This document shows, piece after piece, positions 13,226 to 26,163 of a stretch of DNA of 64,000 nt. Position 1 is the first letter of the stretch, and the number at the start of each line of letters is the position of its first letter. A program made the translations under genes and the position numbers. Location of the stretch: contig OENT01000189.1 of the NCBI GenBank assembly GCA_900239685.1, positions 1,371 through 65,370 on the forward strand. Direction: 5' to 3'. The notes under the pieces are model-generated. The model was not told the DNA's origin, searched no databases, and saw only the letters and a program-made list of their open reading frames with translations. This stretch comes from Rotaria macrura (taxonomy: Eukaryota > Rotifera > Eurotatoria > Philodinida > Philodinidae).

Positions 13226-14036
13226 AGAATGTAAATTACGTGATTTTAATTATATGATTAAAAACAGAACACTGATGATTTACAATGACACAAGTACAAT
13301 AACAAGAACAAGCAAAATACAAAGCTATAGAATCTGTATTTCAGAAGTCTCAGATCATGTTTGAATCCTTTATCAGTGGATAGTTCTAGACATTTGTCAG
13401 ATTTTAAGACACCTATTTCTTCTAATCAGAAAACACCCAGTAGACAAGAGATGAAACTTGCATAGTTTTTCTGACATCTTAATGCCTATCGTATCATTTA
13501 ATTCTCTAATTTTGTTTCTGTTGTTACAAAACATACGCTGCAAGAACAGTGAAACATCCGATTTTTCTTTTATTGATCCGATGTCGATGAAAAATTTCTA
13601 GAATCTAGTGATGTTTTAATCCACATACGACTTAATCACTTTGAGATAATCTTTTAGAAAATCCGAAAAACAAATATTACACATAAGAACTAAAGATAAA
13701 CTCCACAGGACATGCATTGAACTGGACATTAAAAGCATTAAAAATGAAGATAATGACGATCATTTTTACACCAAGCAGCGTTTGTCGAAAACTTGCATAT
13801 ATGTTGAGAAATTTACAAATAAAACTCTGATATTCGAAATGGTATACAAAATAAATTGGTACTGGCATTGAATCTACTGAATGAAGACTTATTCCTATTA
13901 GCGCGGGAAATTTTACTGAGTGCTAACATGTTGAAAAATAAAATTCTAAAAAAGATTACATAGACAAACTGCGTGTTATTTTTTTTCAAGGAAAAAAACA
14001 ACGCTCATAAAAATTCTTGTAAGACAGATTATATAG
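13226..14036. other. Intergenic DNA downstream of the GPCR gene
   Basis: AT-rich spacer 3' of the minus-strand GPCR gene. Two overlapping short ORFs on the minus strand (13677-14001) have no recognisable features and are judged to be noise. Confidence 0.45.
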
Positions 14037-15457
14037 TCAAGATTTGAATAAGCTCTTCAGCGGAAAATGTTTTGTTGAATTTGTTTTTCTTAAATAAATG
14101 TCTTTGAAACGATCTCGAAACATATTTGATGATAAATAATAAAATATTAAATTAACTGAATGTGTTATAAGCAATGGTACAATGGAGAAATAGTTCATAG
14201 CTTGCCAGAATTTTCTTACATGTTCATTATGATTATAAGTTTGAATCATGATTGTCGAAACACAATTGGGTAGCGTACAAAATATAAAACTAATTGATAT
14301 AGCTAATAAGCTTATGGTTATTTGTAATTGTACACACCCTTTCTGTGAATAAGATCCAGACGATGAAGATAATACTTGATGAGATGATATGCGCTCACGG
14401 TATGGCAAACAATTTTGAAAACGTTTTTGTCTTGATGATGACACCACTGGACTAGTCGACTCTGCAGTATCTAGTAAAAGCTTTTCTGAGACACAACTCT
14501 CTCGTTGATGTTGCCAATCATCTAAAAACAATCATGAATATATGTTTTTCACATATTATAATATTAGAAAAATTTACCATTTAAACATATCGATTTATTT
14601 GCTTGTTGATTCATATTAGTGCTTTGTACTGATATGCGTTGATTTTGATGATCAATATTGTTGACAGTGACATTGTCTTTCATATCAAATATCCTTGAAG
14701 TATGGCTATGCGATAAATTAAGCATTTCTTCTTCATTTTGATTGTTTGCTAATAGATTGGATTTTTTCCTTGGAAATTTCTTTTTCGGATTCGTTTTATT
14801 GTGACAAACATTGATGACGATTAATAAATTACATATTGATATTATTGTAAATGGTATTATAGAGTATGATAAAAGATAAACAATGTTTAAATACGAATAT
14901 ATCGCTTCATACCATTTGTAATATCGTATACTACAATAACCTTCTGAATCAATAGTATAACCGATTAGATAATGTGAATTAATTATTGACAAAATTAATA
15001 TCACACATATACAAACATATTTCGATAGATTGGTTGTACAATGATAACGATATAACAATAGACATGATGTAGCAACAAGACGATCAATCGATAGACATGC
15101 CAATAAACCAGCAGACACTTGACATGTCAAATAATTAAGAAATACTATTAGTTTACAAATATATATATTCCAATTTAGAATATAAATTTCTAATGTTATT
15201 AAAAATATGAGTGGTGCCGTGACAAGTACATAAATTGTGTCAAATATAGCGATAGATATAAAATACCATTTTGATGATGATCGTTTATAGACGCGTGAGT
15301 AAAATATCCATATACATATCCAATTAGCTAGAGGACAAAAAAGAATCAGTAATGGACAAACAATGCGCAATGGCCAAAGTGATAGTTGTAGAAGCCAATT
15401 CGCTGAATCCGATGTTTGATTGAATGTATTAATAGTAATGTTTTTGACTAATGACAT
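14037..15457 (-). CDS. Rhodopsin-like G-protein-coupled receptor (orphan, two exons)
   Basis: Exons 15457-14578 and 14521-14037 are separated by a 56-bp GT-AG intron. The phase closes (G plus AT makes Asp) and gives 454 residues. The first exon holds five hydrophobic segments. Family marks include a Cys at the start of TM3 (YICKL), the TM3 end SIDRLVATSC (a D-R-L version of DRY) and a Cys in the second extracellular loop (EGYCSIRYY), which would form the usual disulfide. The long third intracellular loop, rich in K, N and Q, contains the intron. The second exon gives TM6 (ISFIFCTLPNCVS) and TM7 with NLIFY where class A receptors have NPxxY. The N-terminal tail carries N-x-T/S sites (NIT, NQT). 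It resembles the FMRFamide/neuropeptide-like receptors that are numerous in rotifers. The ligand is unknown. Confidence 0.85.
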
Positions 15458-15976
15458 GATTAAAACGAGATTTTTGATAAGAACGATATCAATAAGTCGA
15501 TTTTAGATCTAAGACAACAAGATGCTATACTCAAGGTATTCCCTAATAATATATAATCTAATGAGAGAAAAAAACAACAAAGATTATTCAGAAACTCTTT
15601 ATCTATTATACCAGAGATAATATATATATATATATTCCCTATACTTTTTTTCTGTCATATTGCCCTATCGAATTCAATAATGTCTTTTGTTCACATACTT
15701 TTTTCTCACGAGCTAAAGTAGGGAAAATGAAATACGCTTTCCTGTTTTTTTTCTTCTAATAGTTCTCATGTTATTTCATAGTCGATGATGATGAAACAAG
15801 GGTAGTTAAATATGGATTATTTCTCCTGACGAACTCTAAATCTCTCGAGAAATGATGAAAGATGATGGTTCCACGCCCATTTCGAGTTTTAGAACTATTA
15901 TAAAAGTTGTGATAACGATGAAGATCCGGTGAGCATCATATTTGCATAAAAGAAGAAAATAATACAAAATAAACCT
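15458..15976. other. Upstream region of the GPCR gene with TA microsatellite
   Basis: This holds the presumed promoter side of the GPCR gene. A short (TA)n run lies at about 15619-15635, and the rest is AT-rich with no gene. Confidence 0.45.
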
Positions 15977-16018
15977 ATATCGATATAAATATATATATAT
16001 ATATATATCGATATATTA
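15977..16018. repeat. AT palindrome with TATCGATATA ends
   Basis: A (TA)n core is flanked on both sides by ATCGATAT, making a near-perfect palindrome of about 40 bp that could extrude as a cruciform. It may be only a mutated microsatellite. Confidence 0.6.
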
Positions 16019-19000
16019 TAGCAATATTAGATGACATATGTACGTGAACTAATCAAAAGACATAAAGAATTATATTACGTATCTCATAATATTCAATCGG
16101 GAAGCACGACCTACGATAATTAAGACAGCTATTTAAAAAGAAAGAAAGAAAATATGGAAATTTTGAAAGGCGTAAATTATTAGCTAATCACATTGCTATG
16201 AGAGACTCTTTTCATCATTTCCTGTTTCTTTCTTTCTTTCTCTTGTGCTCGTGTTTTTCTTTTCTTTATGCACCTATATTCGCTTCTCTAAGCATCCTGC
16301 TTCTATGTTTTTCTCTCATATTTTAAATAAATACAAGAGTAGTGGAAACTGAACTCGAAAAAGTGTAAATGAAGCAAACACATTTACAACTTTATAGAAA
16401 CTTTGTACTGAAGAACAAAAATGACATGAAGAAAAACACAAAGAGACGTTTTTTTTAGCATTCATCTGCGTTCAAATGCAATACTACATTTATTTTCTTG
16501 CACGCTACCATAAGAATATCATTGCGCACAAAGAAAAACCAAGTGTAATTATTAGTTGAAACCTTCCGGATACAAGCGGAAGTATAATTTTTTTCCAAGA
16601 GAGCAAGAAAAGCAAATAAACATTTAATGTCATACTTATCTCCGGCCAGAATAATGCGTGATGCTAATAATATCAAACTAGTCGAGACCTTTTGGGTATG
16701 AGCAAGTAATATGTTCAAAGCATGAAAACATTTTATTTTCACTTGATTCACAAACAATTCAAATAGCAAGTATACTCGAAAGAACTATGTGGAATATTTT
16801 TCTATTGATACTATATTCGTGATATTAAAAAGGACAACAACCGTTAAATAATTGTAGTCTTTTACTAAAACTATCCATGAAATTTCTATTTCTAGACTTT
16901 ACGATGTGAAAAGAACGGCTACACAACTATTCATGATTCATCTATATTAATTGAAGGAAAATATTTTCTTGATGTCATTTCATATTACACAATAATATTT
17001 TGACTCTCATTACACTTGTATTTTATTTCAATAAATTAAAGAGCGAAAAAAAGAACAAGAAATTAATTAGAGTAGGTAAAAGAAGACCGTTATAGTTCTT
17101 TTGTTGAGTCATGCATAGAAGATGTGACAATTCGCTTCACTCGTATGAGAGAACACGTATTTTGGTATGTTCTTTTTTCTAAGCGAACTATTTTTACATG
17201 GAAAAAGAAAATAATACTAAAGTGTAGAAGCCATTTGTTTTTGTTGGTAAATGATGTTTTCTATTTTCTTTGAAGATTCTCGTTTGTAAAATACATTATT
17301 ATGTAGGGAAATCCTAAGGAAGCCTTATTATGATTAACCGTTTAGTTTTGATGCCTTAAATTTAGAAAAAAAGCGATACTGTATAAGACATCAAATTGCT
17401 AACGAGATTCGTGATACTGCCATCTCATTATTTTTAAGCATGAAATGATCTATTTAGTTTTTCTATTTAATTCCGATTCGTCGTATGACTTATCGAACAC
17501 TAGAATAACGTAAAAATAGTTTATATTGAATAGTTTCTTCTTATATATCCAGGTATTCTCAAGAACTTTTATGTAATATGATAATTATGCCAAGATTACT
17601 TCTCTCCTTTCGTAGCACATACAAAGGTTTTTATCTTCTCTTGTTTCACATGGCATAGATAACAAGTACTCTTGGAATAAAATTCACTGAACTGGAAAAA
17701 TGCTGTCTTTTATTTTAAATATTTTAGGAATTTTTTGATGTCATAATTAATAGATAAAAAATTTTAAAACGTAGGAAAATATCAATCTTATTGTGTCTTT
17801 TGTAAAATCAAATTTAGAAGATAATAATCTATTTAGCACTGTAAAGTATGATTCTGTATATTCTATTGATGGGACTTGACTTTTGCTAGCCCATGTCAAT
17901 GTTCAATGTGAATGAGTGAACGAGTATCAGTGAAGAGCACAACGTTGTACGCTTTCATGATCTTCGATTTCAATGTGCGAAGAAAAAGGTGTCGAACTAA
18001 TTTATAATTTATAAAGTAGTTTTGAGTGCATTGCGAATAATAATGTTTTTAATAGTTAACTTAGTCGTGTGAGTTTGATAATAATGTCAAACGTAAAATT
18101 TTATCGCATTTAAAAGAAAATACGTGTTATAGTAATCAATGCAAGTGATCGTCTATAAAGGAAAAATTATGATACATCACATCTGTGAGACAAGTACTTT
18201 TTTATGTTTTCCTTCTCTTATTATTCAAACATGGCTCGTATGAAATAGTATCTCTTCAATTCTGACTCAAACATCAAAATTGGTAGAATTTCACGAAGAA
18301 TTACATGAGTTCGTTCGGATTTCAGGAGAACTTTCATTCGAAAAAAAGATACCTCTGCGTCTTGTTGATTTCATTTCAAGATAATCATTGAACGATTTAA
18401 CAGATTTTGAACGTTTTTCATTTAACACCGCCAAAAGTAACTTGGAAATTGATCCGTAGAGTTTAAAGTTCTCTCTCTCTCTAGTGGCTTATCAAACAAA
18501 AATAAACAACTTTCTAATTCATTAGGTAGCTGAAAAAATAGAATTAGCCAGTAATCTATGAACTTTTTTTTGAAAACATCGATGATTTATATGTATCCGT
18601 GTTCTTCTCCTAGGATCTGTGTTCATAGGGTTATTCGTCTCCTCAGGAATTTGGTCATGTTTCATGCTGAGTGGGAATCGACTTATCTTTGAAGAACAAG
18701 AATAACCTAATTTCTCACTAAAGTTAAATTTAAATAAGTGATTCGGAACACAGTTAATTGAAGAATCTGTAGAGTATTCTATAATTATCAGTAATTAAAA
18801 TTTCTTTAATCTTTAGTTAAATATAAAACAGTATCGAAGTATATTTTGTTTTCTAAATATGTGAATATCTAATGAATTCAATTATGATCGTGCAAAGAAT
18901 AAAGAAAATCGAATGGCCTTAATACAAATTGTCCAACAATAGGACAATGAGATTCTATGTCATACAACAGGATGAAAAATGGCTTTTTGTATTTGCGAGA

Positions 19001-20805
19001 TAGTTATTTATAAATCATCAAATACATGAAACAATTATCGGTTGTCAGATTTACAGAGATGAAAACTACCCTTTTCATGTTAGTCATCACTAATTTGGTT
19101 CATGTTTATAGATGGATTTCATGTCAGTCATTGTCATTCTCAATTAAGAAAGTTAACGAACGATGAAGAACTAGTCTTTTTTTCGATTGACTTATTTGAA
19201 GTAGAATATGTTTTTTGATTTTTTTTCTAGATTGCTTTATTGAAATTGGAACACTGAATAAATGCTCATTATCTAAATCTAGAGAGTTCTGAAACACAAG
19301 GTCACTGTTGTGCACCATAAGCGACTTTGTAATTTTATTTAAATGTAAACAATATTGAAAATTAAAATAACAGATTATCCATATAACATATATCAACAAA
19401 AAGAGCAATTAAAATGCTTTAATTAACGTTTATGCTCATCGCATGATACTTGTTGCATACATGAGAATGTGTTCTTCAGCTTTTCAATTATTACAGAGAA
19501 AAGCTCCTATGAGTTTCTGTATACGTCGTCAGACATTCTCTCTTCTGTACTTAATGCATGGACTTAAAAAAATAGAAAACACTCATGTATTCTATTGAAG
19601 ATCTTAAAAATGCAATTTTCGATGACTCTTTACGCCTGAGTCATTATATTCAACTTATCAATTGTATGCGATGATCCCTAAGGAAATTAATAGTCATTTT
19701 TGGGTGATTTCTTCATGAATAAATTATTATCATATTGTTGTATGTCATAATCGAACATGTTGATTACAATACAAATCAATTGAATTAGACTCGGCTAATT
19801 AATTCTTATTTTAACACTTGGATATTTACAAAAAGTCTTGATGAATTCTGAGCGAATCAAGATAAGAATGTAATAGACAACATGTTTACCTAAAATTGTA
19901 ATAGTACTTTAGAATACATTGACATCAAAATGTTTTCGTTCCATGGGGGAACACATGTCCTATTGAAAATGAGTTGCCGTTTTGACTTCTTTCCATAAAC
20001 CTTCGTATAAAATACATGCCATTGGTACTGCAAGATTTCGCATGTTTGAATTTTCTGTTTTTGTAATTACTATTCATGTTTCATGAATTTCTCTTGAAAT
20101 GCTAAAATATCGATAGTAAATAGCTGTTGCACAATGTTCTACGTCACTATTGACTAATATCACATAAGATGACTTCTTGAGTGCTGCCATTCTAACAATT
20201 ATTCAGAAATCTATTTTCAGTAAACATTGATCGTTTCATCAACGCAAACTAATGTGACGAGTACATTTGCACCTGTTGGACAGAGTATATACGTTTGTAG
20301 ATAACGTATGATTAATTATGAACAATAATACGGACTTCGAAGAACAATACAACACTTTTCATATCTGTTTTCATGCTATGACATAGAAGAATGTCTTTCA
20401 TTAATATACCTATTATTAAAAACTCTTTCTCTTAGATGATCTTGACCGATTAAGTTGAACATCCGTGTTTGTTAGAGCATATGAAAATAGAAGAAGATAC
20501 AAAGCAATATATAGATGCAAACATAATAGTATGATGAATCAATGTAAACGGTGAATAATTCAACTGTAATTAGAATGTCGAATGCATTCACTCGTCAAGG
20601 TTTCACTTGAGTACGAACCTCTGGATTTCTACACTAATTGAAAAGGATGAGACGTGAGGAAACGAATCGCGCTTCATACACTTTGAAAAAATTAGAAAAT
20701 ATACGATAAAATCTAAGATGGAAATCTCTACAGTGTACAAAGAACAGTTGATTTGTTACGTGAACATTTGGTCTTGATAATACGTTAAATTGTGTACGAT
20801 AGATA
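16019..20805. other. Long gene-poor AT-rich region
   Basis: Nearly 4.8 kb without a supportable gene. It contains a (CTTT)n run near 16220 and short AT-rich ORFs (for example 16455-16769 and 19124-19408, minus) that have no motif and no splice-linked partners. I found no tRNA or snRNA signature. Confidence 0.45.
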
Positions 20806-22124
20806 CCTATGTGAAAATTTCAGCGAAAAAGCTAGCTTAAAATGTGCGATTTTCAGGGCTTTTCAGCGCACATTTTTAAGCGATTAAAAGAGCTTAAAGT
20901 GAGAAGTCTCAGAGCTTAAAAGTGCTGAAATTTATGTTTGAATAAAAAAAATTATATCACTCCTCTAACGTCCCTATATGGTAAACTACATTCGGAATTT
21001 GCCTTAGTATCAGTTTACTGCAAATTTATTGAATTATTGAATTTTTAAGTGTGAACAGAATTGTACCAGACATTGGATGCGATCATCATACATTGAGACT
21101 AAAATGTAGTGTTACAAACCACTTTGCGAAATTACCGTATGGTATCCTATCGATGATACAAAATTATATGAATATGCTGAGCTAAGGCCACAAGCAAATT
21201 GTTTCAATTTTACTCTTTTTCTAATGCCTTTTCAGAAGTGCTATACATTATTAAATTTTGAGCTGGTTTTTTATCGTGTAGGAAAACTATAGAAATCTTT
21301 ACAAAAATAAAGATAATGAATAAATCATTTCAAGGCATTGAGTTCTCGAGCTCTTAGTTCATATTTATTTTTCGAAATGGCTTAATTGGATTTCCTCCAT
21401 AGGGAGAAGAATTTTTTTAAGCAAGCATCATTTTTAACACAGACATTGAATGCGTCGCTACTATTTACTGTTGATAATATCTTTCACTTTGTTTAACAGA
21501 TAAGTTTTTTTGATTGAAAAATACTATTCGAGCTTTACAAAATATTTTAGTTTTCCATATTGGATTTCGTCAAAGAAAATTTACAACTTGAAAAAACAAA
21601 TTCAGAAAAACTCATAGAATTTACGAGCGATTAGTTGTAAAGGTCGGCATAGAAAATTGCTATCAATCTTACCACTGAAAACGCGTTTTTAGTTGCAAAC
21701 TTCCAATCTCACGTTCCCATCAATTCATAGAACGGTCTCATCTACAGATATTGTATAATAATTTACTTAGCGTGCTATGCATGAGTTTCCCAAGATAATC
21801 TCTGAAAGATTTTGAGGATTCAACATCTTCGTACGTAATCTTGGATAACGACCTTGATCACATTTCATCCTGTATAGGTCTATAGTAAAGTCAATTATGA
21901 ATGAGTAACATTATGGTTTCGTCAGAATAAAAATTTATTTATAACCTCATGAATAAAAAATACATCAAACTCTGTATTTCTCCGGATGAAAATATTTGTT
22001 TCGATTATAAAAGAGATATAAAATAAGCTATTGTTGAAATATATATTCAAGTACCTCAAAAGACATAACTTATTTCTACATTTGACACCTGTAAAATGTT
22101 TAATAACCCTAATGAATGTACTGA

Positions 22125-22336
22125 ATCAAGGGTACCTGAAAAAGTACCCTGGTACTAGTATGTCACAGGTACTTTTGGGTACTTAATTACCTTATAGTAC
22201 TTTTAGGTACGTATAAGGTACTCGGGTGGGAACCCTGCTGCATAGCGTCTAGTAAGTGGGTACTTGAAGTTACTGATCAAATACTCGGCTGGGTACTATT
22301 GCGCAGTAAGTTTAGGTACCCTGCTGCCAAAGCTGC
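22125..22336. repeat. GTAC-rich block, first copy
   Basis: Eleven GTAC words occur in about 200 bp, mostly as GGTACY or GGGTACY, far above the local background. The block begins AATCAAGGGTACC, the same as the second block, and ends near a CTGCTGCC/GCTGCAG stretch. It sits inside the 2.4-kb inverted-repeat element. Confidence 0.6.
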
Positions 22337-22699
22337 AGTATGATGATGATCGAACCTAACCTTCGACTTTTTTCATTTTTGCTTCTGTCAAAGCAAATTA
22401 TAATTTTTTTTCGTTTTTATTTAATTTAATTTTTTCAATTCTGAAAATTCAAGCGGGTCAAATTTCTCGATCTGATCGAGCTTGAGTTGATCAGATCTTC
22501 ACCAGACCATATCAAGGTAGTCCTCTCTCGATTTATGATCGAGATCGGCATTTTTCGACTATAATAAATAGTCAAGAAATAATCTAGAAAAGATTAGTAT
22601 GAAAATATATTAGTTTTTTGTGTTTTGTCTAGTTGTTTATATGGAGCTGTGTGTGCGAAAGAAAACGGTGAATGAACAGTCACTATACAGAACGCACCA

Positions 22700-22915
22700 A
22701 ATCAAGGGTACCCTGTAGAGTTTTCCAAAGTAAAGTTACAGGTGCAGGTACTCATACAAGTACCTGTTCAGTTAACATACTGATGTGGGTACCCAATGCA
22801 GTAACTAGATCAGTATAATCACTGAAAATTTTCGAAGTACCCGTATCGGGTACCTTGCTGAGGCTTTCGCAGTACATGGGTACCCTGAACTCAGTACTTC
22901 CCCTAGGGAAAGCAC
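22700..22915. repeat. GTAC-rich block, second copy
   Basis: Nine GTAC words occur in about 210 bp. The block starts with the same AATCAAGGGTACC as the first and shares words such as GGGTACCCT and CAGTAA, so it is probably an old diverged direct copy separated by about 365 bp. It could be an array of protein-binding sites or a satellite-like module of the element. Confidence 0.55.
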
Positions 22916-23216
22916 TGATTGGTGTTTAAATTCAAAAAATTGACTACATCAGTAAATATTTTCGATCACAAGCACTCTAAATCGCTTAGATTCAAGAAGC
23001 CGACATTGCTTTTAAGCAAGTAGACTGACAAGCGCTGAAAAGTGCTTCGAAAATTGTTTTCTAAGCTTTATGAAGCCACTTTCCACAGACAGCTACTTTT
23101 TGGGAGTTTATTATATGCATGTTTAATCACTTTTCAGCGACTTATATATGATAAAGCGATTCTAAGCTGCTGAAAAACAGCTTACAATGCAAAATATTTT
23201 CACATGGGATATCCAT

Positions 23217-23760
23217 TGTTGTTACAATTAGTAGATCATTAATTGATAAGGGCTGACGTGGTTATCCCTTCCGCCCTGGTGACGACAATATCGTCATTAC
23301 TCGTATCTTGTTGCCTATTGGATATGTACACATACGTATATGTGTGTTTGTTTAATCTTTGTAATATCGTTCTTTCACGCGCGCTATATAATGAATTATT
23401 AGTTGAGTTATTTTTTCTTTTTTTAATATCTAGTAGCGCCTATTCAACGATAACCAGAGTTCCTTTTATGAAAAGCTATGTAAGCCTTTGATTTATTGAA
23501 AACGATTGTAGTCATCCTTTGGACATATTGATTTCATGTAAGATAATAAATATTGTTGCATCAAACCTCAGGATCTTTAGATTGATATATTAGTAACTAT
23601 CGATGATCATCTCTAAAAATTTGTTGACAAATTTTTCTGATGTCAAACTTCTCTCCATCCTTTATCATATAAAAGGGTGCGCAGCATGAAAGACCACCCA
23701 TTGTGCAATACTGAATCTAATAAAACTCCTGATTGTGTATTGATACTATCTCTCAATCTC
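23217..23760 (+). mobile_element. LTR-like stretch (possible solo LTR fossil)
   Basis: It begins near TGTTACAATTAG and contains a TATAAAAG box at 23668-23675 and an AATAAA signal at 23719-23724, about 50 bp apart. This is the compact promoter/poly(A) layout of a retrotransposon LTR. The block is also locally richer in GC than its flanks. I see no coding part and no second LTR, and the right end and any target duplication are not clear. Low confidence. Confidence 0.25.
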
Positions 23761-24340
23761 AACTAGCGATTCTGAAATTCATTTCGAAAGAAAATTCTAT
23801 TAAGATTTGTGAATATATTTTCAATGAATATAATCTATTGATCAGTTCACTTTTTCTATGATTTATAATCTATTTTACGTCTGATCACAGTTTTCGTTTA
23901 AATTATACGGAAAGTTGAACAGCACAAAGTTCTCACAAAATAGTGTCTTTAGGAATGGAAAAAAGGAGCTATTGATTCGATTATGTACTTTCATTCAACA
24001 TTTGAAAGATTATTTTCTGAGTTTGGCTCGCCAGTTCACCACGACACAATATATCAAAATTTTTAGGCGCATGCCTAGCTAGACAGAAAGAAAGAAAGAA
24101 AACTCGTGATGTTGTTCTATAAGATACTTCGCACTTTAATTACTTGATTCTCCTAATCTTGACAAATAAATTAATAACAATATGATATTTCCCTGTTTTT
24201 TTTATTATTATTTTCCGGCCTTGTAGTGCATATGCTAAACAAATTAATGTTTTTATTCGTTTGATACCTTTTTTTTTAAAATACTTTGCATCTTTATTCA
24301 TTCATTTCTTTTCATTTGTCAACATAAGTCAGTGTGATAC
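23761..24340. other. Intergenic DNA, no gene seen
   Basis: AT-rich spacer with a short (AAAG)n run near 24090. Nothing else was recognised. Confidence 0.4.
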
Positions 24341-25268
24341 GTGGCATCATCAATAGTTCTGTCTACCCGAAAATCTGACGACATCCGAAATGGCGAACCT
24401 GACAGGAGAGACGTTTTGAGCTCCGTCTCTCGTCAGTCGATGAACAATTCTTCTAGATGTATATGGAAATTAGATTTGAAAGCATCATCAAAGTTTGCAC
24501 CACATGAATCCTTATCTTCAACTACTTCTAAATCATCGATGCAATTAGCAGTTTTTGATAAAGTCGATATCATAATTAAACCATCTGTTCATGCAACAAT
24601 GACAAAATATGATCTCAATCTTTCATTTAATTCACTGACTCACAATGGCATGGACATTTTTTAATGAAATGTTTGTCTCTAGTGTTGGTTCATTGAAACT
24701 CGTTCATGACAATCAAGAAGCGATTAATAATTCTCTTCTTACTGTACTTGAAGAGATAAGAGGATAAATGCGAACATTCTGATCGTCGTGCTTGTGTTGA
24801 GCGCTTAAGAGCTTTACCAATATCATTTGAATATTAAACAGCTAATTTGCCATGAATACTCTCCTGCTCAAACACAATCTGGATAGAAATACATCAGATC
24901 TTATTCTACCATATTCCCAAATTAACAACAATCAACTAATGTCACATTCAAGTCAACCATCGCCATTAATGTCGTCCCTCAACTATTCTTGTCCGCTTCG
25001 CGAAAACCCTGTTTATGTCGACATGATGAATCAAATTTTTTCTTATTTGACCAATGAATAGATTATAGTTTCTCATTTTATTCAACGGTATATCATTGAT
25101 GATGATCTTGTACAAAGAATAATTCAACAACAACATCGAAATTAATTTCTTTCGTTGATCGGAAAGGATTGCCAATAGAACTCACGAAAAATTTCCCATT
25201 CCATGTTACACTTTTACGAGATGTATGCAATATAACATTGTTAGTAATAGACAGAAGTGTTGCTCAGT
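24341..25268 (+). pseudogene. Decayed protein-coding region, unrecognised
   Basis: Four coding-like stretches occur on the plus strand but in different frames, with stops between them. They are 24341-24664 (107 codons, including WKLDLKASSKFAPHES), about 24663-24767 (GSLKLVHDNQEAINNSL), about 24766-24834 (CEHSDRRACVERLRALP) and 24852-25061 (including LRENPVYVDMMNQIFSYL). A further piece near 25180-25268 reads FHVTLLRDVCNITLLVIDRS and ends at a GTAAGT donor. Codon use and amino-acid mix look protein-like, but simple introns do not join the frames, so I read it as a host gene losing function. I do not recognise the family. An alternative is an active gene with assembly errors. Confidence 0.4.
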
Positions 25269-26163
25269 AAGTTTATACTTTCATATAGCATACATACAAG
25301 GTTCACTTCAGCATGCATCTATCACGTGTCAATGTTTCATCTGGTTTAATTCTGATTAAGAACATAAATATGGATAGTGTCTCTATTCCAATTCTCTACT
25401 TCGTTTATTTTGTGACAACATACAATGCAAACTTCTTTTTTCCACATTTCCTGTTATGAATGCAACTATTTATTAGGTGACGTGTTATCGTCCATCGATG
25501 TATAAGATAGGATCGATGTTTTGCAACCAAATTTGATTCTTGTTTTAACACCAAAACCGGGCAAAATCTAAATTAAGTTCAGAATGATATTTGAATATAT
25601 CAATTTGAGACTGGGAGACAAGTCAACACTGATTCATTGTACATTTTAGACAAGATTTGAAGAAGAATTATTGAATTCAACTGTCACTGTAATTTGCTTC
25701 TATGTGTAGAACTACATGCTGTAAGATTTTGTTCTGCCTTTGCACAGCATTTTTTCCCAAATGTACTCATGGTGATTTTGCTCAACAAGTTTTATTTGCT
25801 TACTACGATCGCTTACTGGATCATACATGACGAATAGTAAATCGCAGAAATTACATATGTTTTTTTAACTATTTCAAATCTATTTTTTGTTTAACTATGG
25901 ATGTTTGTTGCATTCTTTAATTGACCATTTAAAGATTTACACAAGACGATGATACAACACTATGTTCAAACAGTTAAACAATAGACTCAAGATATTATTC
26001 TTGTTTTGATTCTATTCTTTCTCTCCGAAAGAAATATGAATCATTGTTAGTTGAATACGTCATCAATGCAATGTAAGCCAATTCCCTAGATGATATATTT
26101 CATTATTGTATCAACAATCATTGAAGTCAGTTGATCGCTATTGATACAAAAGCATCCTGAGCG
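25269..26163. other. Upstream region of the 26.2-kb gene, with possible relic fragments
   Basis: Around 25740-25830 a short frame (CTHGDFAQQVLFAYYDRLLD) looks protein-like and may belong to the decayed region to the left. Otherwise AT-rich. The promoter of the gene starting at 26164 should lie in its last part. Confidence 0.35.

Larger units (their letters stand above)
20806..23208. mobile_element. 2.4-kb non-autonomous element with imperfect terminal inverted repeats
   Basis: The left end reads CCTATGTGAAAAT, and the right end read on the other strand is CCCATGTGAAAAT. Similarity continues weakly inward: both subterminal regions are packed with AAGCGATT, GCTTAAAA and TTTTCAGCG words in opposing orientation. 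The triplet ATA flanks both ends and may be a target-site duplication. There is no transposase ORF. The interior holds two GTAC-rich blocks (listed separately) around AT-rich sequence. This fits a foldback-type or non-autonomous DNA transposon. The superfamily is not identifiable from these ends. Confidence 0.55.
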
